From Humulus lupulus (lineage: Eukaryota > Streptophyta > Magnoliopsida > Rosales > Cannabaceae), in NCBI RefSeq assembly GCF_963169125.1, contig NC_084796.1, positions 91,930,888 to 91,994,887 on the forward strand: DNA of 64,000 nucleotides, in the 5' to 3' direction. Both the position numbers and the translations under genes were made by a program. This document shows, piece after piece, positions 1-11,867 of the stretch. Every line of letters begins with the position of its first letter. Positions within the stretch are counted from its first letter, which is position 1. The notes beneath the pieces are model-generated. The model did not search any database. It was not told where the DNA came from and saw nothing but the letters and a program-made list of their open reading frames with translations.

Positions 1-43
1 AAAAACCCAGAATATTTGCATGTTTTGGTTGTAGCGTTGCAGC
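1..43 (+). repeat. Fragment of 5' LTR of element B
   Basis: Nearly the same as 13617-13660 inside the 3' LTR of element B, including the run TTTGCATGTTTTGGTTGTAG. It stops where the LTR of element A begins (TGTAACG at 44), so it marks the left insertion boundary of A. The matching right flank was deleted. Confidence 0.7.
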
Positions 44-2643
44 TGTAACGCCCTGGATAACCAAGACCGTTACACTGTGTATTTAAAATAGTGCAAGACT
101 TGCTAATCAAGCCATTTAAACAAAGTGTGAATTCAATGCCATCATCGGATTAGGAACAAAAGAATTTGGTCACAAACAGGCTATTTTCATTAAAAAAATG
201 ACAGTTTAATACATGGAAACTCAAAACAGGGTTTAGACGTCTTAGTTACAACTAATTCCAAACGTTACAAATAATTCACGCCACACTAATGGCAAAATAT
301 ATATTTTAGGTTTCCGTCCCTGTACAATTCCTCGACCATGGCGGTCGAGCAGCTGACGATGTACACCTCGACCCCAGAGCTCTCCAACTCATGGTTGACT
401 CAGCCTACCCTTGCCTTTACCTGCACCGCGTAGCACCCGTGAGCCGAGGCCCAGCAAGAAAGCATGATAACATAGCAAGATCAACATCATTTATCAAATA
501 TCTTGCAATGCACAACCAGGAATTCAACGTTTCATAACATTTATCCAATCAGTGATAACACACAACAGATTAATAGTTTGTCATCCAAACAGCCAACAAA
601 CCATGTTTATAACACAATATTCACGATCATAATCAACAGTTTATCACATCATCAAATGATATTCAGGGTCAGCGCCCTTTGTCGCACCCTCTATTTAACA
701 CACTGTCTTCGGCTCTCTTGGGCCGCCCCCAGTGTAATACTCACTGACTCCGGCTAGCTTAACCAAGCTCAGTGATAAATAAGCTGCCTCAGCTACTAGT
801 GGCCGAGCCGCGCCCTGTGCGCAATTATTGATTCCGACACTCTTAGGCCGGTTATCGCATGTCCCATGGCATAATAATACCATCTCATGACATGATATAC
901 AAATGTAGGGAGCTCTTAGTCCCATCGTGTCCACATGGTTAATCACATTCACATAACAACGCATATAAACATAGGGAACACTTAGTCCCAACCTAGCCAC
1001 ATAAACAGGTGCAGCTTTCTTACCTTTAGCTTTCAGATGAATTAGCTACGGGCGATACTCCTTGAGCGCGATCCGATCCTCGAGCCCTAGCTTAACACCT
1101 CGTCACAACCATGATAAAGGATACCATTAACAATCTTAAGTGATTCCCAAGCCAAGTTCTAGTACTCGGAACATTGAACTTCACCAAATATGGTAAAAGA
1201 CTCAACCCCGAGCACCTTAGGTTAAATTCCCAAGCCTAAAATCTCAAAATCCCAAAATCCCTTAAGCGCCGCGGCATAGGCCACCCATGTCGCGGCATGG
1301 CCCCCAAACAGAACCTCCAAAGGTACAAAAACAGGTAAAGGCCGCGGCATTGCTTGGGCCATGCCGCGGCCTGGCCTCCTTCCTCAGCATGCGACAACTT
1401 CGAAGGGCCGCGGCTCACCAAGAACCATGCCGCGACCCGACCCTTCGAACCCAGAAAAAACCACCATTTTCAATCTCTAAACCTCACCTAAAGCCATCCT
1501 AAAGCCCCCAACTCAAAACCAATTAATAACAACAACATTAGAATGATTTAAACAACATAACCCAACCAAAAATCCAGCCTAAGACTCACCAAAATCCCAC
1601 TTCCAATTTCTGAAATTTCAAACCCACAGAACTCAAAACCAGCCATGAAAACTCTCAAATTAAACCATCAAACTTCAAATTAATCCTTACCTCAGCTGTA
1701 GAATCGTTTCTAGCATCCAACCAGCCTCAAGCCCTTCAACTCCTCAGGTTCATATCCCTTTATTCCATCCAAAACTCAAACATAGAAACTATCTCATTAA
1801 AACCCAGAAAATCACATAAGGAAACCTTAAAACTTACCTCAATTGACTGGCTAAATCCTGCTAATTCTTCTAGCTTCACCAAGGTCCTTAGCCCTAAGCT
1901 CCATCTTGAGCTTACTCTGGAATTCCAGCTCCAAAACCCACAAGGAATGGTGAAGAGATGACCCAGCCGAATGAGAGAGAGAGAGATAACTCTAAGTGTC
2001 CTGTTTTTCTTTCTTTCATTCTTCTTTTCCTTAAGCTTCTGAGTTAATCTACAACTTCCACTAAGACATAAAGACAGATGCTACTTATCCCTTATAGTCA
2101 AATGACCACATTGCCCTCCCAATTAAACCAAGCTTTTAAATATCCTAAGGGCATTCTAGTCATTGCTCCCAACTCCCACTAACTCCTCAAGTGTCCTAAA
2201 TATTTACCACTTAATTCCCGTCATCTAGTTAGTCACCAATTATATTTCTCAATACCAAATCATCTCCAATATATTCTCCAAATTCCCATATACATCCCCA
2301 GGCTCACACCGAGCAGGGTATAAATCCCCGCTGTGACTTTCCCGCTAAACCGCTTGTTAGGATCGCCTCGAGCCAGAAGCTGCAGACATACCCACATAAT
2401 AATGTGGTCTCAACATTAGCCTACCAATATACACACAAATACACAACTACGCTCTCAATGAGCCAAATTACCATAATACCCTCACAGCAGAGTATATAGT
2501 CCCATGCATGCCTTTATCATCATATAATAATATGACCCACATAATCATGCATGTAATCATATAATAACACAGTAAATCAATTATGGCCCTCCTAGCCTCC
2601 TAATCAAGGTCCTAAACCTTATTAGGAAATTTGGGTCGTTACA
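44..2643 (-). repeat. 3' LTR of element A
   Basis: Starts TGTAACGCC and ends GTCGTTACA on the plus strand. The 44-~780 part recurs at 6926-~7660. A GC-rich block at about 1265-1440 holds repeated CCGCGG-centred motifs such as ATGCCGCGGC, in an otherwise AT-rich LTR. The AG-rich run near 1975-1987 (GAGAGAGAGAGA) lies in the presumed leader. Short ORFs here are not conserved as protein and are ignored. Confidence 0.85.
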
Positions 2644-2661
2644 ACTATCCCCTCCTTACAG
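2644..2661 (-). promoter_or_regulatory. Polypurine tract of element A
   Basis: On the minus strand this reads CTGTAAGGAGGGGATAGT directly before the TGTAACG start of the 3' LTR. The same tract precedes the 3' LTRs of elements E (43583-43598) and F (51326-51343). It primes plus-strand DNA synthesis. Confidence 0.75.
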
Positions 2662-5600
2662 AAATTTCGTCCTCGAAATTTTATCTGTACTGCCCGGAAT
2701 ACAAATTCCACACAACTGATTCCAGATATCCCGGTCATTCCTTGACCCTACCATTTCTAGTGTGTTGCCTTAACTCGAGGTACAATCTTATTCCTCAAAA
2801 CCTCATTCTTTCAATCTCATGATTGAACCGGTCACTCCACATGGAATAACTTCATCTTTATCTGTAGATCCTTATCAATCAAAACATGAGTTTCTCCAAC
2901 CCATGTCCCTAACATGGAATACAAAATCCACTGCGTATAGCTAACGGTGCCCAAAGCTGTAATCAACTTAAAAACAACCTCACTGATCCCTTATCGGATC
3001 CAAACAGCCTTAATACCCTGGGGTCCAACTAGCTCTTCACCCCTCTATCTCTGGTGACATCCTAAGAAAGATACCATCTTCTACTTGAAACTCCATACTC
3101 CTGTTTCCCAATTCAATAAAGCTTTTCCATCTACTTTGAAAAGTGAGTTCCATGCTCTAACCTTTTAATAATCTCAATGATCCCCTGAACTACCTCCAGA
3201 TCCAAATACAACATCTCACTTATCTCATTCCAATGAAGGAATGATATACAATCCTTATTATATTCCATTTTATCAAGTGTTCTTCCAATAACTGGATAAC
3301 TCCCTTTCTCTCTGATTTACCATCAGTCTGAAAATAATAAAACTCATCAGATTTCGATTATCTATTCATCGCCTTTCTTAATCTTCTCAAGACCTGAGAG
3401 TAAGATAAAGTCCTTGTTCAATGAAATTAACTCTGAATTCCATGGAGGCTTACCACCCATCTCGCTTAGAGTTCTGAATACTGGTCAGCTGTATAAATTA
3501 TTCTTACTGATAAAAGCAAGTTCTCCCCAGATGCTGATCCATGATGACCCAACCGTCCTGGCAGCCTCTCTGTGATACCTATCACGATATTTCCTTATTC
3601 CCATTATAACATACTCAAAGGCTGCGATGCCTATCACGAACTGCTATCAGGTTAAGAATTTTGTTCCTCATTCATTATATTCCTCTCCATCTAGGCCTCC
3701 AATACAAAACCTTCAAATTATTGTACCTTTTTCCTAATGTTTGGATGAAAAGACCAAGAGAGTAGTATGAGATTCATCCAGAATTTCCATGTAATTTCGG
3801 TGTCCATCAGAGTCCAAATTTGGTCCTTATGTCACGATAAACTTACACATAACACTGTAGAATCCTTAGCTAACTCAATTAAGACTTGCCTTTAATTCCT
3901 TTCATTTGGGATTCCCTTAACTGTCATTCTTGTCCCTGTATACGATAATAATTCCAAGTATCCACTGGCTATTAAGCCTAATAGATACTCCACTCTAGTT
4001 CTAGTCGGATCCTTTAACCAACATCATGCATAGACCATCACTTCCTCCTGTCTTGAGGTGTCATAGCAACACAGCAATTGATTCTAATCTATAAAAAGAC
4101 GTGGAACTCACCCAACTACATGTACCATCATGCTTGCCTAGGGAAACTCTTACTTCCAAGGCATTCTTCAACCTTAACAAAGTTCTAACCAGAATACATC
4201 ACTGTGCCGTCGATCAAGACAATTACAAGTACAATTCAGATAATCTTTGAATACTCTTTTCACCTATTTCACAAAAATAGTTTGGCATTGACCAAACCCT
4301 CAACACATAACCCAGCATCCTCAGTGCCCTTATCAAGTAAAACAACAACCTTCTACCTATCCTCTTCCCTGATCTCCAACTGGTAATAACCAGATCGAAG
4401 ATCCCTAACTGCACCTGATCTCTAGCTGGTAATAACCAGATCAAAGATCCTTCCTGAGGAATGTCATCCTACACAACAATTGAGACCTTAATCCTCACCG
4501 CCTTGTTAACACAGTTCAATACAGCGTCCTAGATCTGATTCTATCACTGCCACCAATCTTATCACCATTCCATCTCTTTACGCAGATGTACTTCTTGACA
4601 AATTTCTTGGATACTCATCTGGAATCCCACAAACTATTCCAGTCTATCTTGTCCCACTGATACAACTCAAATAGCGTTCATCCCACTAGCTAAGGTTCTA
4701 ATCTTTCCCCTGCAATAGATTTCCCACGCCAGGTACAAATGCTAATCACTGCGAGGATCTCCCCTTTTAAACTCAAGAGTTACTGCTCCTTTCTTACAAC
4801 CCATCACTGTTCCCTATACTTGACCAACTCTTCATACTCAAAACCCTTACGTTAAGACTGTCTTCGAGGATACTTCAAGTAGTAGCTGATATGTTCATCG
4901 GTCTTAGTGTGCTTCCAATCAAATATCTTTATACCCGATCTCTTCTCTTCCTGTAGCTTAACCTTGGACACCTTTGAAGAATGAGGTTAACACTTTCTGA
5001 AACCTTACCTCTGACCCTATTGCTTCAGTCGCGATATTATCAATATAGTAGTCGTTCACGTTCTATCTCCTCACCAGTGAATCTGAATGCAACCCATCCA
5101 TGTCATTTCTCTATTCTCTGCTTGTCAGACCTGCCCATGTCATTGAAGTACCAAGCAATTAGGAATCCTTACTATTAACAAATCACACCCCTCTCGGTAC
5201 AAGTAATAATTCCAGGGATATCTCTTTCCTTGATCCTTATCTAGTAATAACCAGATCAATGATCAACTCCTGAAGACATCGTCCTGTCTTGTAACGAGGC
5301 ATTTAAATTCTTCATCCCTAGCAGGCAATACCCACGAGTCCCACGACACAATTCTCTACCCAATTCACTTGTAAGTCGCATAATTTAACAGGTGACTCAG
5401 TAATTCCTTAAGCCAATCTAATATCATTCCACATTGCATCCCTGATACCAAATCCTTCCATACTCAATCTTCAAACTGTACCCAAAAGCTTCTAGCATAC
5501 TCACCTGCATCCTTACTAACCAATTTAATTCCCATTCAGTTTAATTAATGTACTTCAAGAGATGCCCATGACTGTCTAGGGTTATCCCTTATGTAACACA

Positions 5601-6340
5601 TTACCTTTCCTCAACAAATACTCATCTGAATCCTTCCCAATAGACGCACAACACCAAATCCTTTCAGCTCTTTTTCCCAACCAAAGAAAAAACTATCCAA
5701 CCCACTGGTCACTTCCGAGGAACTAACCCTGGGCTCTAAATGAGTAATATATCCCAATCTTCCCCGTCCAAACCAGGAGCCATAAAACCACCAAAGCTTC
5801 TCATTCTTCCGATCACTGAGTAGCCACACTTACTACATTTCCACGAACGAACATATCATCACCTGTATTCCTTTCATCTTAGATAATGAGGCATTCTTTC
5901 TACTGCCCAAGCATAGACAACCATCTCAGAATTTAACTCACAAATGACTTGTCGTTTCCAGCTACATCCATTTGTACCATAACCCAAAGTGGATCGACCA
6001 ACCCACCAAACTCGACAATATATACTACTGCTATCTTGCCACTTTCGACATCCTTTTACCACAAATTCCTAGCACGGCTACTTTGTCCCAATTTATCCTT
6101 CTCATATCACTAAGAACGGGATTAGCCATGCCCATTCATTAATCGGTTCCTAAACAAACCCAAACCTTCCTCGAAACTAGAGGATAATACTTCCGTACAA
6201 TAATTCTTGTCCGTTCCTCCTCAGTAACTTGCCTTTTTCGTCCATCCAATCCATTCTATCAGATCTCACAGCCTGACTCATATATCAGCAAACATCTGCT
6301 GCGAATCTCAAGGGCAGGTGGAGGATTCCAACTCCCAACT
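2662..6340 (-). pseudogene. Ruined gag-pol interior of element A
   Basis: No long frame survives, but short stretches line up in order with element F. The block after the PPT matches the chromodomain/integrase end (about 2665-2820). About 3185-3270 matches the integrase C-terminal region. About 3755-3790 is almost the same as the integrase zinc-finger region of F (52590-52625). About 4375-4450 and 5220-5250 match the RT segment around the F motif YHQLR. About 6300-6335 matches the proline-rich gag N-terminus. The span is ~3.7 kb against ~4.5 kb in F. Part of it is internally duplicated (three copies of a GGTAATAACCAGATC motif). No function is possible for this copy. Confidence 0.6.
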
Positions 6341-6925
6341 GTCATCTTCTATCCCTACCAAAACCAAAACTGAATCTGATTGACCATTCTCAATACATAC
6401 ACCCTGAATTAATTTGTCTTCACCGACTAAACTTCTCAGCCCTGACGTTTATACCCAAAACCATCTCAAGGGCAGATCCAAATAATCATAACAATCAAAC
6501 ACACATAAAGCATACCAAACACCCATATTATGCACAAATTATCAAATCTCTTTATCACTAGATGCGTTCATACCTTGTATGCCCTCCATGCCAATAAACA
6601 GGTATATCATATAAGTTCAATTTAAACATATAATAACCCGCAATCCATATATCATCATTATCCATGTATTCATCCACATGCAAGAGCAATGCTAATCAGC
6701 ATGCCTTAATATCATCACACAGAAGTCAAGGGCCAGGCCCTATCAGTATCTCATGCTCCCAATTAATCATACCAATTAATACACTCATATTTTATTCAAG
6801 CACTTAAGCATGCAATTTCATGTATTCCACTACAAACCCTTGAGTCGAGCTTGTCTTTAGCGGCGAGTGTACATGTCCAGCTAATCTTCAGGAACCCGTA
6901 AACCCAGACGGCTCTGATACCAAGT
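6341..6925 (-). promoter_or_regulatory. Leader and primer-binding site of element A
   Basis: The complement of TGGTATCAGAGC is at 6911-6922, three bases from the LTR end at 6926, giving an initiator-Met tRNA primer site. The adjoining leader (about 6841-6906) contains a block shared with elements B, E and F (GACAAGCTCGACTCA on the sense strand and a nearby ACATGTACA), a candidate packaging or dimerisation region. The rest (6341-6840) shows no coding signal. Confidence 0.7.
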
Positions 6926-7660
6926 TGTAACGCCTTGGATAACCAAGACCGTTACACTGTGTATTTAAAATAGTGCAAGACTTGCTAATCAAGCCATTTA
7001 AACAAAGTGTGAATTCAATGCCATCATCGGATTAGGAACAAAAGAATTTGGTCACAAACAGGCTATTTTCATTAAAAAAAATGACAGTTTAATACACGGA
7101 AACTCAAAACAGGGTTTAGACGTCTTAGTTACAACTAATTCCAAACGTTACAAATAATTCACGCCACTCTAATGGAAAAATATATATTTTAGGTTTCCGT
7201 CCCTGTACAATTCCTCGACCGTGGCGGTCGAGCAGCTGACGATGTACACCTCTCCCCCAGAGCTCTCCAACTCATGGTTGACTTAGCCTACCCTTGCCTT
7301 TACCAGCACCACGTAGCACCCGTGAGCCGAGGCCCAGCAAGAAAGCATGATAACATAGCAAGATCAACATCATTTATCAAATATCTTACAATGCACAACC
7401 AGGAATTCAACGTTTCATAACATTTATCCAATCAGTGATAACACACAAAAAACATTAACAGTTTGTCATCCAAACAGCCAACAAACCATGTTTATAACAT
7501 AATATTCACGATCATAATCAACAGTTTATCACATCATCAAATGATATTCAGGGTCAGTGCCCTTAGTCGCACCCTGTATTTAACACACTGTCTTCGGCTC
7601 TCTTAGGCCGCCTCCAGTGTAATACTCACTGACTCCGGCCAACTTAACCGAGCTCAGTGA
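6926..7660 (-). repeat. Truncated 5' LTR of element A
   Basis: Begins TGTAACGCC as at 44 and runs ~735 bp at about 97% identity by eye, then stops at the palindromic junction. About 1.86 kb of LTR is missing compared with the other copy. Confidence 0.85.
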
Positions 7661-7673
7661 GCCGGAGTCAGTG
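7627..7673. repeat. Palindromic junction of two opposed LTRs
   Basis: Perfect 13-bp arms, CACTGACTCCGGC at 7627-7639 and its complement at 7661-7673, with a 21-bp spacer. Beyond the arms the homology continues as a much larger inverted repeat: 6926-7639 (element A, minus) against 7661-8321 (element B, plus), because both are the 3' parts of related LTRs. Confidence 0.9.
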
Positions 7674-8321
7674 GGTTAAATAGAGCGTACAGCCTAAGGG
7701 TACCGACCCTGAGTATTGTATGGTGAATATAGATATGTTATTATTGTTGTCTGTTTATTATAACTTGTTTAATACTAGGATGATTGATTTATGAATAATT
7801 GTTTGACCTCTCTGAGTAAATGACTGATATGGCATGTTGTTTACCTGATTAACAACCATATGGATTATTTGTTTATCTGTATCATTTATGCTCTGAATTA
7901 TGGTTTTCTTGCTGGGCCTTGACTCACAGGCGGTACGTGGTGCAGGTAAAGGCAAGGGCACGGTGGACCGGTCCTGAGTTGGAAAGCTCTAGGGCAGAAT
8001 GTACATGGTCAGCTGCTCGGCTGCCACGGCCGAGGGATGGTACAGGGACAGGAGAACCTGAAGTGCCTATGTTTCCATTAGAGTACCTTATGGTTGTACA
8101 TAAACTTTGAAATTTTGTAAATTGTCCCTTAAAACCTATTTTTGGGATCCCATGTACTAAACGTTTATTTTAATGAGAAATTTCCTGTTTATGACCAAAA
8201 TCTTTTAACCCTAACCTAATTACAACTTTAGGGTCACGTTCTTAACTATATGACTTGATTAGTAAGTCTTGCACATTTATAATCACACCATGTAACGACC
8301 TTGGTTATCCAGGGCGTTACA
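7661..8321 (+). repeat. Remainder of 5' LTR of element B
   Basis: Corresponds to about 14192-14851 of the 3' LTR. It includes the block GGTGCAGGTAAAGG (near 7940) seen in all Tekay-type LTRs here, and ends GGGCGTTACA at 8321, directly before the primer site. Confidence 0.85.
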
Positions 8322-8324
8322 ACT

Positions 8325-8336
8325 TGGTATCAGAGT
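8325..8336 (+). promoter_or_regulatory. Primer-binding site of element B (initiator-Met tRNA)
   Basis: TGGTATCAGAGT, one mismatch from the standard TGGTATCAGAGC, three bases after the LTR end. It primes minus-strand DNA synthesis. Confidence 0.85.
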
Positions 8337-8756
8337 GGTCTAGGATTAAGGGTTCCTAAAGATTGGCTGGACATGTACATTCATCGCTAAAGACAAGCTC
8401 GACTCAGGGTTTGGTAATTGTGTATACATGTTTATATGCTTATGTCATTGGAAAGAACCATGACTGATGTTTTCTGTTTGATTAATAGGGAGCATGAGAT
8501 ACTGATAGGGCCTGGCCCTTGACTGTTGTGTGATGATATTGAGGCATGCTTATTAGCATTGTTGTTGCATGTGGACAAATATTTGGATAAACTGTTATGT
8601 CTTGATTGTTTGTGAATGATTGAGTTTCAATGGTGGATTATGAAAGGATTATTACCTTGTCATCATAGTCTGATCGCCGAGTCATTGATTGCAGGTTAAC
8701 TTGGATAGCTATGCGTCCATGATGATCTACACGACTAGTCGGCACTAGGTCTAAGA
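8337..8756 (+). other. Untranslated leader of element B
   Basis: No coding signal. The first ~80 bp (GACATGTACATTC, then GACAAGCTCGACTCAGG near 8391) are shared with the leaders of elements A, E and F. Confidence 0.5.
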
Positions 8757-9887
8757 CTAGAGATGATGACCAGGGCCAGAACCCTCCACCAGTTCCTGAG
8801 AACTGGCAATAGATTATGGCAGTTATGCAAGCCCGACTTCAGAGCCAAGAAGAGCATATACGTCTTCTGAGACAGCAGGCTCCATCAGGGAGTGCTGCAT
8901 CCATTGTGCCACCTACAGTGGCACCAGTTGTTCAACCATTGGAAGTTAAGACAGATGGGAGCCGTTGTATGAACGGTTCAGGAAACAACATCCTCCAACT
9001 TTTGAGGGGGGACTAGATCCACTGAAGGCCGAACAGTGGATGAGTATGATTATCGCTATCCTGGACTTCATGAGGGTAGAGGGTCATGACAGGGTGGCCT
9101 GTGCCACATATATGCTGAGAGAGGATGCCCGCATCTGGTGGGAAGTGGCCTCACAGACTAAAGACGTTACTACTCTGGGTTGGGACAAATTCAAGGATTT
9201 GTTTAGTCAAAAGTATTATAATTCCCCTGTCAGGGCAGTGAAAGTAAATGAATTTGTGGGGCTGCTACAGGGCAGTATGACAGTTATGGAATTTGCCCTG
9301 AAGTTCGATAGACTTGTGAAGTTCGCACCAGATCTTGTGCCTACTAATGCAGCTAGGCAGGACAGATTCATCAGGGGGCTTAATGCTATGACAACCTGAG
9401 ATGTTAGAATTACAACAGTACCTGGGGGGATGACTTATGCTCAGGCTTTTGTGAAGGCTCTTAGCACTGAGGAAGCGAAAAACAAGATTTGGATGGAGAA
9501 TGCTGTGAGATGGGAGGTTCGCAGGACGGTGCCACCATATTCAGAATCTGGTAGGGGCGGGTACCCCAGTGATCTGAAGAGGAAGACCCCTGACACTTCG
9601 ACCGATGTTGGTCCTAATAGGAGGGGTTGGGTTGTTTAGGGTGGCCACCGGGGAGGCGGTGACACATGGAAGAGTTACCCAGAGTGCATGAGGTGCAGAA
9701 GACGCCATCCTACTGAATGTCGGGCCAAGGCTTGCTATGTGTGTGGGGTGGTGGGACACCTCAAAAAGGATTTCCCAACAGTGAAGAAAGGGGAAACAGG
9801 GAAGGTGGACAACTTGACTCCAGCTTGAGTGTTCACCTTGACACAGGCAGAGGCCAAGGCTAGTCCCTCGGTGGTGACAGGTTAGTT
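8757..9887 (+). pseudogene. Gag of element B (nucleocapsid/capsid), broken
   Basis: Capsid-like protein of a Tekay-type element. The N-terminal proline-rich part and coil (8816-9016) are followed by a frame change, then the capsid core at 8965-9399 with the block ARIWWEVASQ and a C-terminal FIRGL. More pieces lie at 9430-9639. The zinc knuckle (about 9728-9773) reads C-Y-V-C, G-H, then TTC at 9771-9773 where the family has its last Cys, so the zinc site is lost. In-frame stops include TGA at 9397-9399 (sister copies have an Arg codon), TAG at 9637-9639 and TGA near 9826. Gag would form the cytoplasmic particle; this copy cannot. Confidence 0.85.
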
Positions 9888-10765
9888 TTCTAGCACTGGC
9901 TCTCCTTTTACTGTATTGATTGACTCTGGTGCTTCAGATTCATTTGTTTCTAGTAAGGTGATTGATAGACTGTGCAGACCTAGTGAGTACTGTACTGTGG
10001 GGTTTTCGACTATATTGCCTACAGAGGAAACTAGTAGTTTCTAGGAGGTGGATTAGAGCACTGCCAATGATGGTTAATGGTAGGGAGTTATCAGTAGACT
10101 TGATTGTGTTGGGTATGCAGGACTTTGATATGATTTTGGGCATGGATTGGCTGGTTAGATACGGAGTTACTTTTGATTGTAGGAAGAAGATGGTGACCTT
10201 TGAGCCGGAGGGAGAGGATCCTTTTGTTTTCTTTGGTGTAGTATGTGGACCCCGTGTACCCATGATATCAGTGTTGAGGGCTAAGGACCTATTACAGGGG
10301 GGATGTATAGGTTTCTTGGCTAGTGTTGTGGATACTACCAGAGTGTTGCCAGCAGGGCTGGAGGAGACCATATTAGTTCATGAGTTCTTGGATATGTTCC
10401 CTGAGGATTTACCAAGGCTGCCGCTGCACCGGGAGATTCAATTCATCATTGAGTTAGCGCCAAGGACAGGGCTGGTGTCGAGGGCACCATATAGAATGGC
10501 ATTGGAAGAACTAAAGGAATTGAAGATACAATTACAAGAGCTTCTGGATTTAGAGCTCATCAGGCCTAGTTTTTCTCCATGGGGTGCTCCGATTCTGTTT
10601 GTGAAGAAGAAGGACGGGACTCTGAGGATGTGTATAGATTACAGAGAATTGAACAAGTTGACCATCAAGAATAAGTACCCTCTACCAAGGATCGATGACC
10701 TGTTTGATCAGCTGCAGGGAAAGATGGTATTCTCGAAGATTGATCTTCAATTTGGTTATCACTAG
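9888..10765 (+). pseudogene. Protease and RT N-terminal part of element B
   Basis: The aspartic protease motif DSGA is kept at about 9919-9930 (LIDSGAS), with the second block MILGMDWL near 10130-10153. From 9962 an 267-codon frame runs through the protease C-terminus, the linker (PEDLPRLP) and the RT fingers: [17 protein letters not shown] and [20 protein letters not shown]. It stops at TAG 10763-10765, where sister copies have Gln after GYH. A frameshift lies near 10010-10025. The protease cleaves the Gag-Pol polyprotein and RT copies the RNA. Stops and frameshift make it inactive. Confidence 0.85.
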
Positions 10766-10778
10766 ATAAGGATCAAGA

Positions 10779-11309
10779 ATGAGGATATATCGACGATGGC
10801 CTTCCATACATGGGCACTATGAGTTTCCGGTCAAGTCTTTTTGTTTGACCATTGCCCCAGAAGTCTTCGTGGATTTAATGAATCAGGTATTGAAGGATTT
10901 CTTGGATCAGTTTGTGATTGTCTTCATCGACGACATCTTGGTGTACTCCAGTTCAGAGGCAAAGCATGAGCTACATCTTCGACAAGTTTTGCAGAGGCTA
11001 AGAGAGCATCGATTGTACGCCAAGTTTAAGAAGTGTGAGTTTTGGCTACGAGAAGAGACATTCCCTAAACACATAGTTGGTGAGGATGGGATTAAGGTAG
11101 ATCCATCTAAGGTGGAGGTAATTAGAGATTGTTCGAGGCCAAGGAATGCCTCAGATGTTTGGAGTTTCCTCGAGTTAGTAGGTTACTACAGACGGTATGT
11201 GGAAGGATTCTCGAAGATTGCTGCACCGATGACAGAATTGACACGGAAGAATTTGAAGTTTGTCTGGTCAGACAAGTGTGAGAACAGTTTCCAAGAACTG
11301 AAGCGATGA
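10779..11309 (+). pseudogene. RT palm and thumb of element B
   Basis: Continues the RT. The catalytic motif FIDDILVYS (two Asp) is intact at about 10924-10950, followed by KFKKCEFWL and the connection [19 protein letters not shown]. The start ATG is incidental; the frame was joined to the upstream part before decay. It ends at TGA 11307-11309. Element E has a stop at the same codon (41625-41627). Confidence 0.85.
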
Positions 11310-11867
11310 CTTATTACTGCACATGTGCTAAGTCTTCCTTCGAAGGAAGGAAAGGTTATGGTCTATTGCGACGCGTCGAGGTTGGGTTTGGGCTGTGCGT
11401 TGATGCAAAATGGGAAGGTTATAGCTTATGTGTCACGACAGTTGAAGGACTATGAGCAGCGGTATCCTACCCATGATTTGGAGTTAGTAGCGGTGGTATT
11501 CACACTGAAGGTTCGGCGGCATTATCTGTATGGGGAGAAGTGCGATATATACACCAATCATAAGAGTTTGAAGTACTTCTTCATGTAGAAGGACTTGAAC
11601 ATAAGGCAGAGGCGTTGGTTGGAGTTGGTAAAGGACTATGACTGTGATATTCTTTACCACCCAAGGAAAGCCAATGTAGTGGCAGATGCATTGAGCCGGA
11701 GAGGCTCGGGGCATTTGTTTAGTTCAACACAAATATCGAGAGAGCTGGCTGATGAGATGGCCAGAGCGAGGATAGAATTGGTGGTGGGACGGTTGGCCAA
11801 CATTACTTTGCAATCAACCATACTAGAGCGGATTATGGAGGGCCAGTTGGTAGATGTACAATTATAG
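11310..11867 (+). pseudogene. RNase H region of element B
   Basis: RNase H with the first catalytic Asp in [15 protein letters not shown], then [20 protein letters not shown] (Glu region) and [11 protein letters not shown], where the family has [11 protein letters not shown], so a catalytic Asp is replaced by Asn. The stop TAG at 11586-11588 replaces a Gln codon. The frame resumes at 11595 and includes [16 protein letters not shown]. RNase H removes the RNA strand from RNA-DNA hybrids during reverse transcription. Confidence 0.85.

Larger units (their letters stand above)
44..7660 (-). mobile_element. Tekay-type element A, decayed interior, nested in B
   Basis: Minus-strand element. Its 3' LTR is at 44-2643 (2600 bp, TGTAAC...TTACA), the interior at 2644-6925, and the 5' LTR at 6926-~7660 keeps only its last ~735 bp. 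The primer site (6911-6922, complement of TGGTATCAGAGC) and polypurine tract (2644-2661) are in the right places. The two LTRs differ at only about 22 of ~735 positions by eye (~97% identity), yet the interior has no open pol frame over 75 codons. This suggests a copy that was already defective when mobilised in trans. The right LTR was truncated by a deletion that formed the palindrome at 7627-7673. Confidence 0.8.

Noticed and set aside
1236..1502. ORFs on both strands in the LTR of element A (1236-1421 minus, 1287-1502 plus)
   Set aside because: They overlap a GC-rich palindrome cluster on both strands; low stop frequency comes from base composition.
4204..6062. Short ORFs in the interior of element A (4204-4386, 4223-4444, 5611-5829, 5874-6062)
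   Set aside because: Chance openings in ruined pol; they do not follow RT or integrase frames.
8325..8336. Matches to tRNA-Met or tRNA-Asp 3' ends at several places
   Set aside because: They are primer-binding sites next to LTR ends, not tRNA genes; no cloverleaf sequence follows.
9962..10371. Minus-strand ORF 9940-10371 opposite the protease of element B
   Set aside because: The plus strand shows DSGA and MILGMDWL; the minus frame is a shadow.
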